A stretch of 38,205 nt of DNA from Yanghanlia caeni (GTDB lineage Bacteria; Pseudomonadota; Gammaproteobacteria; Burkholderiales; Burkholderiaceae_B). The stretch lies in NCBI GenBank assembly GCA_030733815.1, contig JAUZQE010000026.1, positions 1 through 38,205 of the forward strand, written 5' to 3'. The translations under genes and the position numbers were made by a program. The notes below the pieces were generated by a model. That model did not search any database, was not told where the DNA came from, and saw nothing but the letters and a program-made list of their open reading frames with translations. This document shows positions 19,692 through 27,310 of this stretch, in pieces. Numbering within the stretch: the first letter of the stretch is position 1; every line of letters starts with the position of its first letter.

Positions 19692-21229
19692 ATCGGCTCT
19701 ACGGCGAAGATATCGGGATTCGCCTCGGCAAACGCCAGTGCATACTCGAGCTCACCCGGGCTGGCAGCGTGCACGCAGCACAGAGGCTGGCCGCGCTGCA
19801 CCGTATCGCTCATGCGTACCATCATTTCCACGCCCGCCACGGCGGTTTCCGGCGCACCGGCAAGCTTGGCCAGACGTGCCAGCCGCCGGTTGTCGATCGC
19901 GCGCACGCGCCCCGCTTCCGGCGCACACAACGGCCGCTGCAACGCGGCCACACCCGGCTCACGCATGCCGCCCTGCGCTTCGCAGATCGCGACGAACTTC
20001 TTCCATGCGCGGCCATCAGCCAGTGTCTGCAGGGCCTGCTGGTAGCCCTGCCCCGTCTCGGCCTTGCCACCCATTTCCAGCAGGATGCCGGCCAGGCGGC
20101 AGGCACGATCGCGCAAATCCACGGGCGCATCAGGCTCATTGCGGAATACGGCCAGCAGATCGCGGGCCTCCAGCGCCGGGCCGATTCCCCGACCGACGGG
20201 CTGACGCCCATCGGTGCGCAACGTGGTGAGATGCAGGCCGAAGTCGCACGCAACCGATTCCAGCAACCCCTGCAACACGTCCGCCGCCGCCGCACTGCGC
20301 ACCTTGGCCGTGGGCCCCATGGGTATGTCAACCACAATGTGGGTGGCTCCGGCTGCGATCTTCTTCGACAGCACCGACGCCACCATCTGGCCGGCGTTTT
20401 CCAGATCGAGCGCGCGCTGGACGCGAATCATGATGTCATCGGCCGGGCTCAGCTGCATGGCGCCGCCCCACACGACGCACCCCCCTTCCTGGTCGACCAC
20501 CCGGCGAATGTGCTCGATCGGCAGATCGACGGGTGCCAGCGTTTCCATGGTATCGGCCGTACCGGCCGGCGAGGTAATCGCACGCGATGATGTTTTGGGA
20601 ATCGTGAGCCCATGCGCCGCAACGATCGCCACCACCAGCGGCGTCGTGCGATTGCCGGGCAGACCGCCCACGCAATGCTTGTCGAGCACCATCTCGGCCG
20701 GCCAGCTCAGTTGCACGCCCGTGCCCACCATGGCGCGGGTCAGGGCCCGCGTTTCGTCGGCATCCAGAGGCAAGGTGGTGCACGCCGTGAGAAACGAGCC
20801 GATATGCACATCGGAGTAGCGCTCGGCCGCAATGTCCGAGATGACCATGCACAACGAGGTTTCGTCGAGCCGGTGCCCGAAGATGCGCCGGCGCAATGCC
20901 GAATGAGAATCCAGCGGGTGTGGTTGACGTATAGACACCGTATCGCCATCCTGCAGCCCGAGCCGCTTCCAGGCCGATTCAGACAACCCGGCTTCATCCA
21001 GGCCCAGGGCGTCGCCATCGACCTGGTACAGGGTGGCCATGATCTCGCGCGCCCCGAAGCGCACCGTGACGCGCACCTGCGTACCCAGACCCTCGGCCCG
21101 GCACACCGGACTGTCGGAACGCAGGAATACGACGGATTCGTGAACCGTATGGATGCGCAGCCGTCGCGCCAGCAGCTGGGCGAGCGCAGATTCCTGTGCG
21201 GCTGCCGCCATGCCGGGCACTTCGATCAT
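19688..21229 (-). CDS. AMP-phosphorylase-like / putative thymidine phosphorylase type 2
   Basis: The 513-residue protein belongs to the nucleoside/NMP phosphorylase (DeoA-like) fold. Segments include DKHCVGGLPGN (about 183-193) and PKTSSRAITSPAGTADTMET (about 211-230), which closely resemble my memory of archaeal AMP phosphorylases. The first 100 or so residues form an extra beta-rich domain as in those enzymes, absent from classical 440-residue DeoA. By homology it would split a nucleoside 5'-phosphate with Pi into ribose 1,5-bisphosphate and a base; activity on thymidine is the automatic name. It is last in the operon and overlaps the MBL gene by ATGA. Substrate is inferred, not shown. Confidence 0.8.
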   Translation of the reverse strand: MIEVPGMAAAAQESALAQLLARRLRIHTVHESVVFLRSDSPVCRAEGLGTQVRVTVRFGAREIMATLYQVDGDALGLDEAGLSESAWKRLGLQDGDTVSIRQPHPLDSHSALRRRIFGHRLDETSLCMVISDIAAERYSDVHIGSFLTACTTLPLDADETRALTRAMVGTGVQLSWPAEMVLDKHCVGGLPGNRTTPLVVAIVAAHGLTIPKTSSRAITSPAGTADTMETLAPVDLPIEHIRRVVDQEGGCVVWGGAMQLSPADDIMIRVQRALDLENAGQMVASVLSKKIAAGATHIVVDIPMGPTAKVRSAAAADVLQGLLESVACDFGLHLTTLRTDGRQPVGRGIGPALEARDLLAVFRNEPDAPVDLRDRACRLAGILLEMGGKAETGQGYQQALQTLADGRAWKKFVAICEAQGGMREPGVAALQRPLCAPEAGRVRAIDNRRLARLAKLAGAPETAVAGVEMMVRMSDTVQRGQPLCCVHAASPGELEYALAFAEANPDIFAVEPI

Positions 21230-22605
21230 TGCAGCGTCTCCTCGTCCAGGTGCTCGACCACGCGCGCGCGCCAGCCGAGCTCGTCCTTGATGCGCAGGCG
21301 CAGGCTGTCGGCCGCCTCGGGTTCGCCATGGTTCAGAAAGCAGCGATTCGGCGCGACTTCGAATCCGCGCAGCCAGCGCATGATCTCGTTGCTGTCGGCA
21401 TGAGCCGAAAGCGACGAGAGGTTCTGGACTTCCGCACGTATGGGCACGTATTCACCATGAATCTTGACTTGGGATCCGCCGTGCACGATCGTGGCGCCGC
21501 GCGTACCGGCCGCCTGGTAACCGGCAAACAGAATGGTCGAACGCGGATCCGGCGCGTAATGCTTGAGGTGATGCAGCACACGCCCGCCGGTGGCCATGCC
21601 GCTGGCCGAGACAATGATCTTCGGCATAGGCGACACGTCGAGCGATTTCGACTCCTGAACATCGCGCACGTAACGCGGCATCTGGAAAGCGGCCTGCAAT
21701 TCGGAATAACTGGGACGCAGCAGGCTGGTGTTGCGCGCGTACAGGTCGGTGGCGTCGGTGGACATGGGGCTGTCGACGTACACCGGCAGGCTGGCAGGCA
21801 GCCGCCCCTTGCCGCGCAAGCGGTACAAGTACCACAGCAGCAGCTGCACCCGCCCCACCGCGAACGCCGGAATCACGACCGTTCCGCCGCGTTGGGTGGT
21901 ACGTGTGATGATCGAATGCAGCGTTTCGAGCGGATCGTCGTCGCCATGGTTGCGGTCGCCATATGTGGATTCCAGCACCAGGTAATCGGCCCGCTCGATG
22001 CGGGTCGGGTCGTGCATGATCGCATCGTCGTAGCGGCCCAGGTCGCCCGAAAACACCACACGGCGCCCCGCGTGCTCGATCTCGATGATCGAAGCGCCCA
22101 GAATGTGTCCGGCGCTGCGCCAGCGTACCCGCACCCCGGCAACGGGCTCCACCCATTCATCAAACTCTACCTTGCGAAACTGCCTGAGCGTGTGTTCGGC
22201 ATCGCGCACGGTGTACAGCGGCAGCGCCGGCTTGTGCGACGTGAGCCCGTGCCGATTCAGAAACTCGGCGTCCGCTTCCTGGATGCCTGCGCTATCGAGC
22301 AACAGAATGCGGGCCAGCTCGACGGTCGCGGCGCTGGCATAAATGGGGCCGTTGAATCCCAGCCGCGTCAGGCGCGGCAAATAGCCTGAATGGTCGAGGT
22401 GCGCATGGGTGAGCAAAACGGCATCGAGCCCCGCCGGGTCGACGGGAAACGGTGCCCAGTTGCGCTGGCGCAGGTTCTTCAAGCCCTGAAACAGGCCGCA
22501 GTCGACCAGAACTTGCCGCCCGCCTGCGCGCAGCAGGGTTCGCGAGCCGGTCACCGTACTTGCTGCGCCCAGGAATGACAGACTGAATGGTTGGTGTGCG
22601 CTCAT
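21226..22605 (-). CDS. MBL-fold beta-CASP RNA exonuclease family protein
   Basis: The 459-residue protein starts at ATG 22605. Metallo-beta-lactamase motifs are HAHLDHSG (about 67-74), GHILGAS and SGDLGRYD. Beta-CASP features are ESTYGDRNH, SASGMATGGRVLHHL and the C-terminal SAHADSNE. This is the YSH1/CPSF73-like group, often annotated as RNA procession exonuclease, so zinc-dependent RNase activity is likely but untested here. It lies 13 bases after the phosphoketolase gene and overlaps the phosphorylase gene. A role in supplying nucleoside monophosphates to the next enzyme is my inference. Confidence 0.85.
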   Translation of the reverse strand: MSAHQPFSLSFLGAASTVTGSRTLLRAGGRQVLVDCGLFQGLKNLRQRNWAPFPVDPAGLDAVLLTHAHLDHSGYLPRLTRLGFNGPIYASAATVELARILLLDSAGIQEADAEFLNRHGLTSHKPALPLYTVRDAEHTLRQFRKVEFDEWVEPVAGVRVRWRSAGHILGASIIEIEHAGRRVVFSGDLGRYDDAIMHDPTRIERADYLVLESTYGDRNHGDDDPLETLHSIITRTTQRGGTVVIPAFAVGRVQLLLWYLYRLRGKGRLPASLPVYVDSPMSTDATDLYARNTSLLRPSYSELQAAFQMPRYVRDVQESKSLDVSPMPKIIVSASGMATGGRVLHHLKHYAPDPRSTILFAGYQAAGTRGATIVHGGSQVKIHGEYVPIRAEVQNLSSLSAHADSNEIMRWLRGFEVAPNRCFLNHGEPEAADSLRLRIKDELGWRARVVEHLDEETLQ

Positions 22606-22618
22606 GAGATCGCCCGTG

Positions 22619-25030
22619 TCATGAATAAAGGTCGGCAAGGTGGCCGCGGCCGGCCAGGGCATTCATCACCCGATCATTCAGGAAACGCGTGGCCGGCTCT
22701 GCCATGACCTGCGCCGCCAGCTGAACGATGTGCGCCCACGTGCAGTGATTCGCGAAGAGCATGCCCTGCACGTCGAACGTGCCACCGCGGTTGATGTAAC
22801 CCGCAGCCGCCGTGCTGCGCGGGCCCCCGTCGATGCGCCGCAGGGCGCCCAGCATGGGTTCAGGCCGGGTGTGCGACACGATCACGCGCGGCATGTCCGA
22901 CGGAAAGGCGGCATTGAGGGCCGCGTCGGGGCAGACGAAACCCGCTTCGATGCGATCACGCGGCTGGCGCAGGCGCCCCGGCTCCAGCACCACCACGACC
23001 TGGGCGATGCATCCGCATTCGGCAAGCACTTCGGCCGCGCGACGGGCCTCGAGCAATTGGTACGCACCCACGGCAACCAGTTGAACCCGCACCGCTTCCG
23101 TGAGCGGCTGCAGCGCGGCAAAGCCCTGTTGCATGGCCGCGTGCGCATCGTGTTCGCTGAAAATCTGCGGCATCTCCTGCTTGGGCACGACGAGCGTGCC
23201 GATCACGCCCTCGCTCTCGTAGATTGCGCGCAATGCGGCCACCGCAGTGGCTGCATCCACGGGAAACAGTACGCGCGCCGTGTCGGACATCTCACCCAGC
23301 ATCGCCTCGCTGAGTGTGGGGTCTTGATGGGACTGTTCGTTCTTGCCGTTTTCCCAGGTGTGCGATGTGACCACGACAGGCACACCGCGCCAGCCCGGCG
23401 CCGCATTCGCCTCGCGCTGATGGCGGGCAAACAGCACTTCCTGGCGCATGGCACCCAGCATCTTCACGGCGAACGCCTCGTAGCTCACGGCAATGTTCAA
23501 CCCGCCCTTATTACCCAGTGCGGCGCCGATCACCGCTTCTTCGTTCAGTACCGTGATCACGGAACCGTCGACCGCTTCGAGCCCGCCCGGTTCCGGCTGG
23601 TCAACCCGGTGTTTGAGCAGCGCCAGGGTGCGCACCATGCGGTTGCTCTGCAGTTCATCGGGGTTGCCCACCCGCACCCGCAATTGGGGGTTGGCCTGTA
23701 CGATCTCGACGAAGGCATCGTCGATCGCGCGCATGGGTGAAACGGCTTCATCAGGCGCATAGCGCACGGTTCCGCGGGGCAGCTCGGGCACGGCAACCCG
23801 GCGTCGCGCGAGCGGATGATCGCGCTCCAGCGGGCGGGACTGTGTCGCGTGCAACTTGAAATAGGCCCGGGCCGCATCGAGCGTCGGCACGTCGACATAC
23901 AGGCGCGCCGCGCCCGCGTTGAACTCTTGCCGCGCAGCGGCATCCACGGCCGGATTCCCTTCAAGCGGCAAATTGTGCGCGTGATTGGTACCCGCGCCCG
24001 GAAAGCCATAGCCCTTCACGCAGGTGGCAATGGCGTGCGGCAGACGCAAGGGGTAGGTCAGGCGGCCCTCACGCTCGGCCTGCACGTAACCGGCCAGCGT
24101 GTCTTCCATGTGCAGCAAGGCCCACGTGTAGGCGGCCGGGTCGTGCCCATCGATCTCGAACGGATCGAAGCCGTTCAGACTCAGGTGTCGCATCAGCCAG
24201 TTCGCACCGCCTTCCTGAACGATGTTCGTGCGCTGGTCGATACGCCGGCCGTTCATGATCATGACCGGCATCACGTAGCCACTGTCTGCAGGCCGCCACC
24301 AGCGCGCCGCCCAGTCGCCGCCGCGCTGTTCCTCGAATGCGCCGTCGCTCAGAAAAACCGCCAGGCTTTCGCCGGGCAAAGGCATGTGCACATACTGCAC
24401 TTCGGCGAATCCCAGGTAACCGCCTTCCGATACACCGCCGGCGGTATGCACGTTGACGTGACTGCCCAACGGCACGCCAGGCAGGCCTTCGGAAGTGATG
24501 GCATACGAATAGAAGTCTTCGACAAGCCGCGTGAGCCCCTCATCGGTTGCCGTATAGCGCCCTTCCTGCCCGGGCGACACGTTGCCGATGAGCGCGTTCA
24601 CGGCCTCGATGGCCGCCACGCAGTGGCCCTGCCCCATGAGCCAGCCGCGCGTGTGGCCCGTGAGCGCGTTGGCCGCCAGATAACCCACATAGGCGGGGAC
24701 CATGTTCAGGGACCCGCCCGTGTGGCCCTGCGGCGAAGCCTTGAAATCATCGGGCTGCAGCGGGGTACCGTCGAGCCGCACGCGACGGGCGTACGTCATG
24801 TGCACGACCAGCCACATGGCCGCGTTGGCCAGCCGATCGGCGGCGGCCAGAACGTCGAATACGAACGCGGCGTCCGGCACCCTGCCCAGTTCGACCAGCC
24901 GTGCGGCCAAAGCCAGAACGGCGTCGTTGGTGCGCGCCTGGTGCGACACGACGCCATGGCCCTGCGCCCAGCGCCGGTAGGCCGGCACCTGCAGAAGCGA
25001 ACTTGATTCGGGGCGTTGCGTGGTGGGCAT
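22619..25030 (-). CDS. Divergent phosphoketolase-family protein
   Basis: Phosphoketolases split xylulose 5-phosphate or fructose 6-phosphate with Pi into acetyl phosphate and a shorter sugar phosphate, using thiamine diphosphate. The 803-residue product starts at ATG 25030 with GGAGG seven bases upstream; the frame continues to 25372 without a credible start. Family landmarks are GHTGGSLN (about 102-109), GQGHC (133-137), EGGYLGF (202-208), HNLPLEGNP and SHQDP. The usual GDGEAETGP stretch is replaced by SDGAFEEQRGG (228-238), though the metal-type Asp and the Asn about 30 residues later (N260) remain. Some relatives carry the name xylulose 5-phosphate 3-epimerase, which I would not trust. Context with ackA and a Pta-like gene supports an acetyl-phosphate role. 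Confidence 0.8.
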   Translation of the reverse strand: MPTTQRPESSSLLQVPAYRRWAQGHGVVSHQARTNDAVLALAARLVELGRVPDAAFVFDVLAAADRLANAAMWLVVHMTYARRVRLDGTPLQPDDFKASPQGHTGGSLNMVPAYVGYLAANALTGHTRGWLMGQGHCVAAIEAVNALIGNVSPGQEGRYTATDEGLTRLVEDFYSYAITSEGLPGVPLGSHVNVHTAGGVSEGGYLGFAEVQYVHMPLPGESLAVFLSDGAFEEQRGGDWAARWWRPADSGYVMPVMIMNGRRIDQRTNIVQEGGANWLMRHLSLNGFDPFEIDGHDPAAYTWALLHMEDTLAGYVQAEREGRLTYPLRLPHAIATCVKGYGFPGAGTNHAHNLPLEGNPAVDAAARQEFNAGAARLYVDVPTLDAARAYFKLHATQSRPLERDHPLARRRVAVPELPRGTVRYAPDEAVSPMRAIDDAFVEIVQANPQLRVRVGNPDELQSNRMVRTLALLKHRVDQPEPGGLEAVDGSVITVLNEEAVIGAALGNKGGLNIAVSYEAFAVKMLGAMRQEVLFARHQREANAAPGWRGVPVVVTSHTWENGKNEQSHQDPTLSEAMLGEMSDTARVLFPVDAATAVAALRAIYESEGVIGTLVVPKQEMPQIFSEHDAHAAMQQGFAALQPLTEAVRVQLVAVGAYQLLEARRAAEVLAECGCIAQVVVVLEPGRLRQPRDRIEAGFVCPDAALNAAFPSDMPRVIVSHTRPEPMLGALRRIDGGPRSTAAAGYINRGGTFDVQGMLFANHCTWAHIVQLAAQVMAEPATRFLNDRVMNALAGRGHLADLYS

Positions 25031-25096
25031 GGGGGATCCTCCGTTGAAAAACCTTCGGCACGCCGGCCGGCGGCAGCGTACGCAGAAGCGCGGGCC

Positions 25097-25114
25097 GGGC
25101 CCCGTAACGGGCCC
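25097..25114 (-). other. Intercistronic hairpin between ackA and the phosphoketolase gene
   Basis: GGGCCC arms at 25097-25102 and 25109-25114 flank a six-base loop, nine bases after the ackA stop in the 92-base gap. No T run follows on the minus strand. It may modulate relative expression or stabilise upstream mRNA. Confidence 0.4.
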
Positions 25115-25122
25115 TGCGCCGC

Positions 25123-26310
25123 TCAGAGCATGCCGCGGATCGTATCGTGAGTCTGCCGTGCGATGACCAGTTCTTCGTTGGTGGGCACGACATAGACGCC
25201 GATACGGCTGTCGGGGCCGGAAATGACCTGGGCATTCGCGGCGTTGGCAGCTTCGTCGAGCCGCACGCCCAGCCATTCGAGCCGGCTGCAGACGCCGGCG
25301 CGGACTTCGGGCGAGTTCTCGCCGACCCCGGCGGTGAACACCAGGGAATCGAGTCCCCCGGCTGCGACACACAGCCCGGCAATGCTCTCTGCGGTACGGT
25401 AGGTGAAGTAGTCGACGGCCAGCCGGGCCGCCGGATCAGTGCTGGCAAGCAGCGTACGCATGTCGTTACTGATGCCCGACAGCCCCTTCATTCCCGAATG
25501 ATTGTAGAGCAGGTCCTGGATCTCATCGTGGTTCATGCCCTGCTCCAGCATCCACAGCACCACCCCCGCGTCGAGCCGCCCGGGGCGGGTTCCCATGGGC
25601 AGCCCGTCGAGCGCCGTGAAGCCCATCGTGGTCTCGCGACTGACGCCGTCGACCATGGCACAGGCCGACGCACCTGACCCCAGGTGGGCGGCAATGACCC
25701 GCCCTGCCGCAACCTCGGGCATGGTTTCGCGCAATCGCCCGGCTATGTATTGATACGAAAGCCCGTGAAACCCGTAACGGCGCACGCCACGTTCGTAGTA
25801 TTCGTTAGGCAGCGCAAACCGCTCGACCACGGGGCTTTGCGTGCGGTGAAACGCCGTGTCGAAGCACGCCACCTGGCGAATCTCGGGCCAGTGTTCGAAA
25901 ATGACCCGCACCGGTGCAAGATTGTTCTGTTGATGCAGCGGCGCAAGCGGCGACAGACTGTCGAGATAATCGAGGATGTCGTGCGACAGCAGCACGCTGC
26001 GACTCATGCGCGGCCCGCCGTGCACGATGCGGTGCCCCACCGCCAGCGGCGGCCCCGGCATGTGGCCCTGCAGCCAGCCGGCCATGATCTCTTGTGCGGC
26101 GGCCAGATCAGGCACATCGCCGGGTTGCAGGCGCCGGTCTTCCAGCACGGCACCATTTGCATCCCTGGCGCGAAAGCCGGGCTGTTCGGCGCCGATGCCC
26201 GACACCTGACCACCCAACGAAAATGCCAGCGTACCGTCTGGCGTGACTTCATGAACCTGAAACTTGAGGCTGGAACTGCCGGCATTGACGACGAGAATCA
26301 CGTCACCCAT
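25123..26310 (-). CDS. ackA: Acetate kinase
   Basis: Acetate kinase makes ATP and acetate from acetyl phosphate and ADP. The 395-residue product starts at ATG 26310 with GAGG six bases upstream and overlaps the acyltransferase gene by eight bases. ASKHA-fold motifs are VVNAGSSSLKF at the N terminus, GHRIVHGG, the catalytic Asp in FDTAFHRT, HLGSGASACA, GTRPGRLD and FTAGVGENS. The full-length family size suggests a working enzyme. With the phosphoketolase it would give substrate-level ATP. Confidence 0.95.
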   Translation of the reverse strand: MGDVILVVNAGSSSLKFQVHEVTPDGTLAFSLGGQVSGIGAEQPGFRARDANGAVLEDRRLQPGDVPDLAAAQEIMAGWLQGHMPGPPLAVGHRIVHGGPRMSRSVLLSHDILDYLDSLSPLAPLHQQNNLAPVRVIFEHWPEIRQVACFDTAFHRTQSPVVERFALPNEYYERGVRRYGFHGLSYQYIAGRLRETMPEVAAGRVIAAHLGSGASACAMVDGVSRETTMGFTALDGLPMGTRPGRLDAGVVLWMLEQGMNHDEIQDLLYNHSGMKGLSGISNDMRTLLASTDPAARLAVDYFTYRTAESIAGLCVAAGGLDSLVFTAGVGENSPEVRAGVCSRLEWLGVRLDEAANAANAQVISGPDSRIGVYVVPTNEELVIARQTHDTIRGML

Positions 26311-27256
26311 TTTTGACCTCGCCAACAGGTGCTGCCACGCTTCTGCTCAGGTAATCGGCATACAGCGACGCCACCGCGCACGACGCCAGCTTGGTGCTGT
26401 TGCTGTCGGCACGACTGGTAAGGATGACGGGCACCTTGGCGCCCAGCACGATTCCGGCGGCCGACGCGCCACCCAGGAATGTGAGATTCTTGGCCAGCAT
26501 GTTGCCGGCTTCCAGATCGGGCACGACCAGAATCTGTGCGCGGCCGGCCACCTGCGACGAGATGCCTTTCACGCGCGCCGCTTCCGGACTTATGGCATTG
26601 TCGAACGCCAGCGGGCCGTCGAGCAGGCCACCTTCGATCTGACCCCGGTCGGCCATCTTGCACAGGGCGGCGGCTTCGAGTGTCGTGGGAAGCTTGCTGG
26701 TGACCTGCTCCACCGCCGACAGTATGGCCACACGCGGTGTGCCCAACCCCAGTCCGTGGTGCAGATCGATGGCATTGCGCACGATATCGGCCTTGGCCTC
26801 GAGGTCGGGAAAGATGTTCACGGCCGCATCGGTAATGAACAGCAGCTCGTCGTAATTGGGCACGTCCATGATGAAGACGTGGCTCAGGCGGCGTTCGGTA
26901 CGCAGCCCCCCATTATACTTGAGGATGGCATGCATCAGCTCATCGGTATGAAGGCTGCCCTTCATCAGCAGCGACGCCTTGCCGCTCTGCACGCATTCGA
27001 CGGCCTTCTCGGCCGACGCGTGGCTATGGGGAGTGTCGATGACCTCGATGTCGGAGATATCGAGCCCCGCTTCCTCGGCCACCGCACGGATTCTTGACTG
27101 CGGCCCGACCAGCACGGGCTTGAACAGGCCGAGTCGCCCGGCCTCGACTGCGGCGCTCAGCGAACTGGTGTCGCAGGGATGCGCGACGGCACAACAACGA
27201 ACGGGAATATTGCGGGCAGATTCAATCAGCTTTTGATAACGTAAAGACTCGCTCAT
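26303..27256 (-). CDS. Phosphate acetyl/butyryltransferase family protein
   Basis: The 317-residue protein starts at ATG 27256 (MSESLRYQKLIESARNI). It matches the short phosphate acetyl/butyryltransferase fold, with KPVLVGPQSRI, SLLMKGSLHTDELMHAIL, a conserved VFIMDVPNY stretch and VPDLEAGNMLAKNLTFLGGA near the end. No N-terminal DRTGG domain of long Pta and no MaoC domain is present. It would exchange acyl phosphate and acyl-CoA; acetyl is the likeliest acyl group given the phosphoketolase and ackA downstream. It is the first gene of the operon, 54 bases from the divergent ATPase. Confidence 0.88.
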   Translation of the reverse strand: MSESLRYQKLIESARNIPVRCCAVAHPCDTSSLSAAVEAGRLGLFKPVLVGPQSRIRAVAEEAGLDISDIEVIDTPHSHASAEKAVECVQSGKASLLMKGSLHTDELMHAILKYNGGLRTERRLSHVFIMDVPNYDELLFITDAAVNIFPDLEAKADIVRNAIDLHHGLGLGTPRVAILSAVEQVTSKLPTTLEAAALCKMADRGQIEGGLLDGPLAFDNAISPEAARVKGISSQVAGRAQILVVPDLEAGNMLAKNLTFLGGASAAGIVLGAKVPVILTSRADSNSTKLASCAVASLYADYLSRSVAAPVGEVKNG

Positions 27257-27310
27257 GGTCAATCCAATCAGGGCAATACAATATGTTACATGATCGCAAA
27301 GGCAAGTTTG

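Noticed and set aside
25031-25372. N-terminal extension of the phosphoketolase frame
   Set aside because: It overlaps ackA in another frame, is Arg-rich, and a strong ribosome site precedes ATG 25030.
27233-27275. Possible FNR/ANR box near the pta-like start
   Set aside because: Only TTGAT-like half sites are present (TTGATAAC, TGATTGGATTGA); the symmetric TTGAT-N4-ATCAA arrangement is missing.
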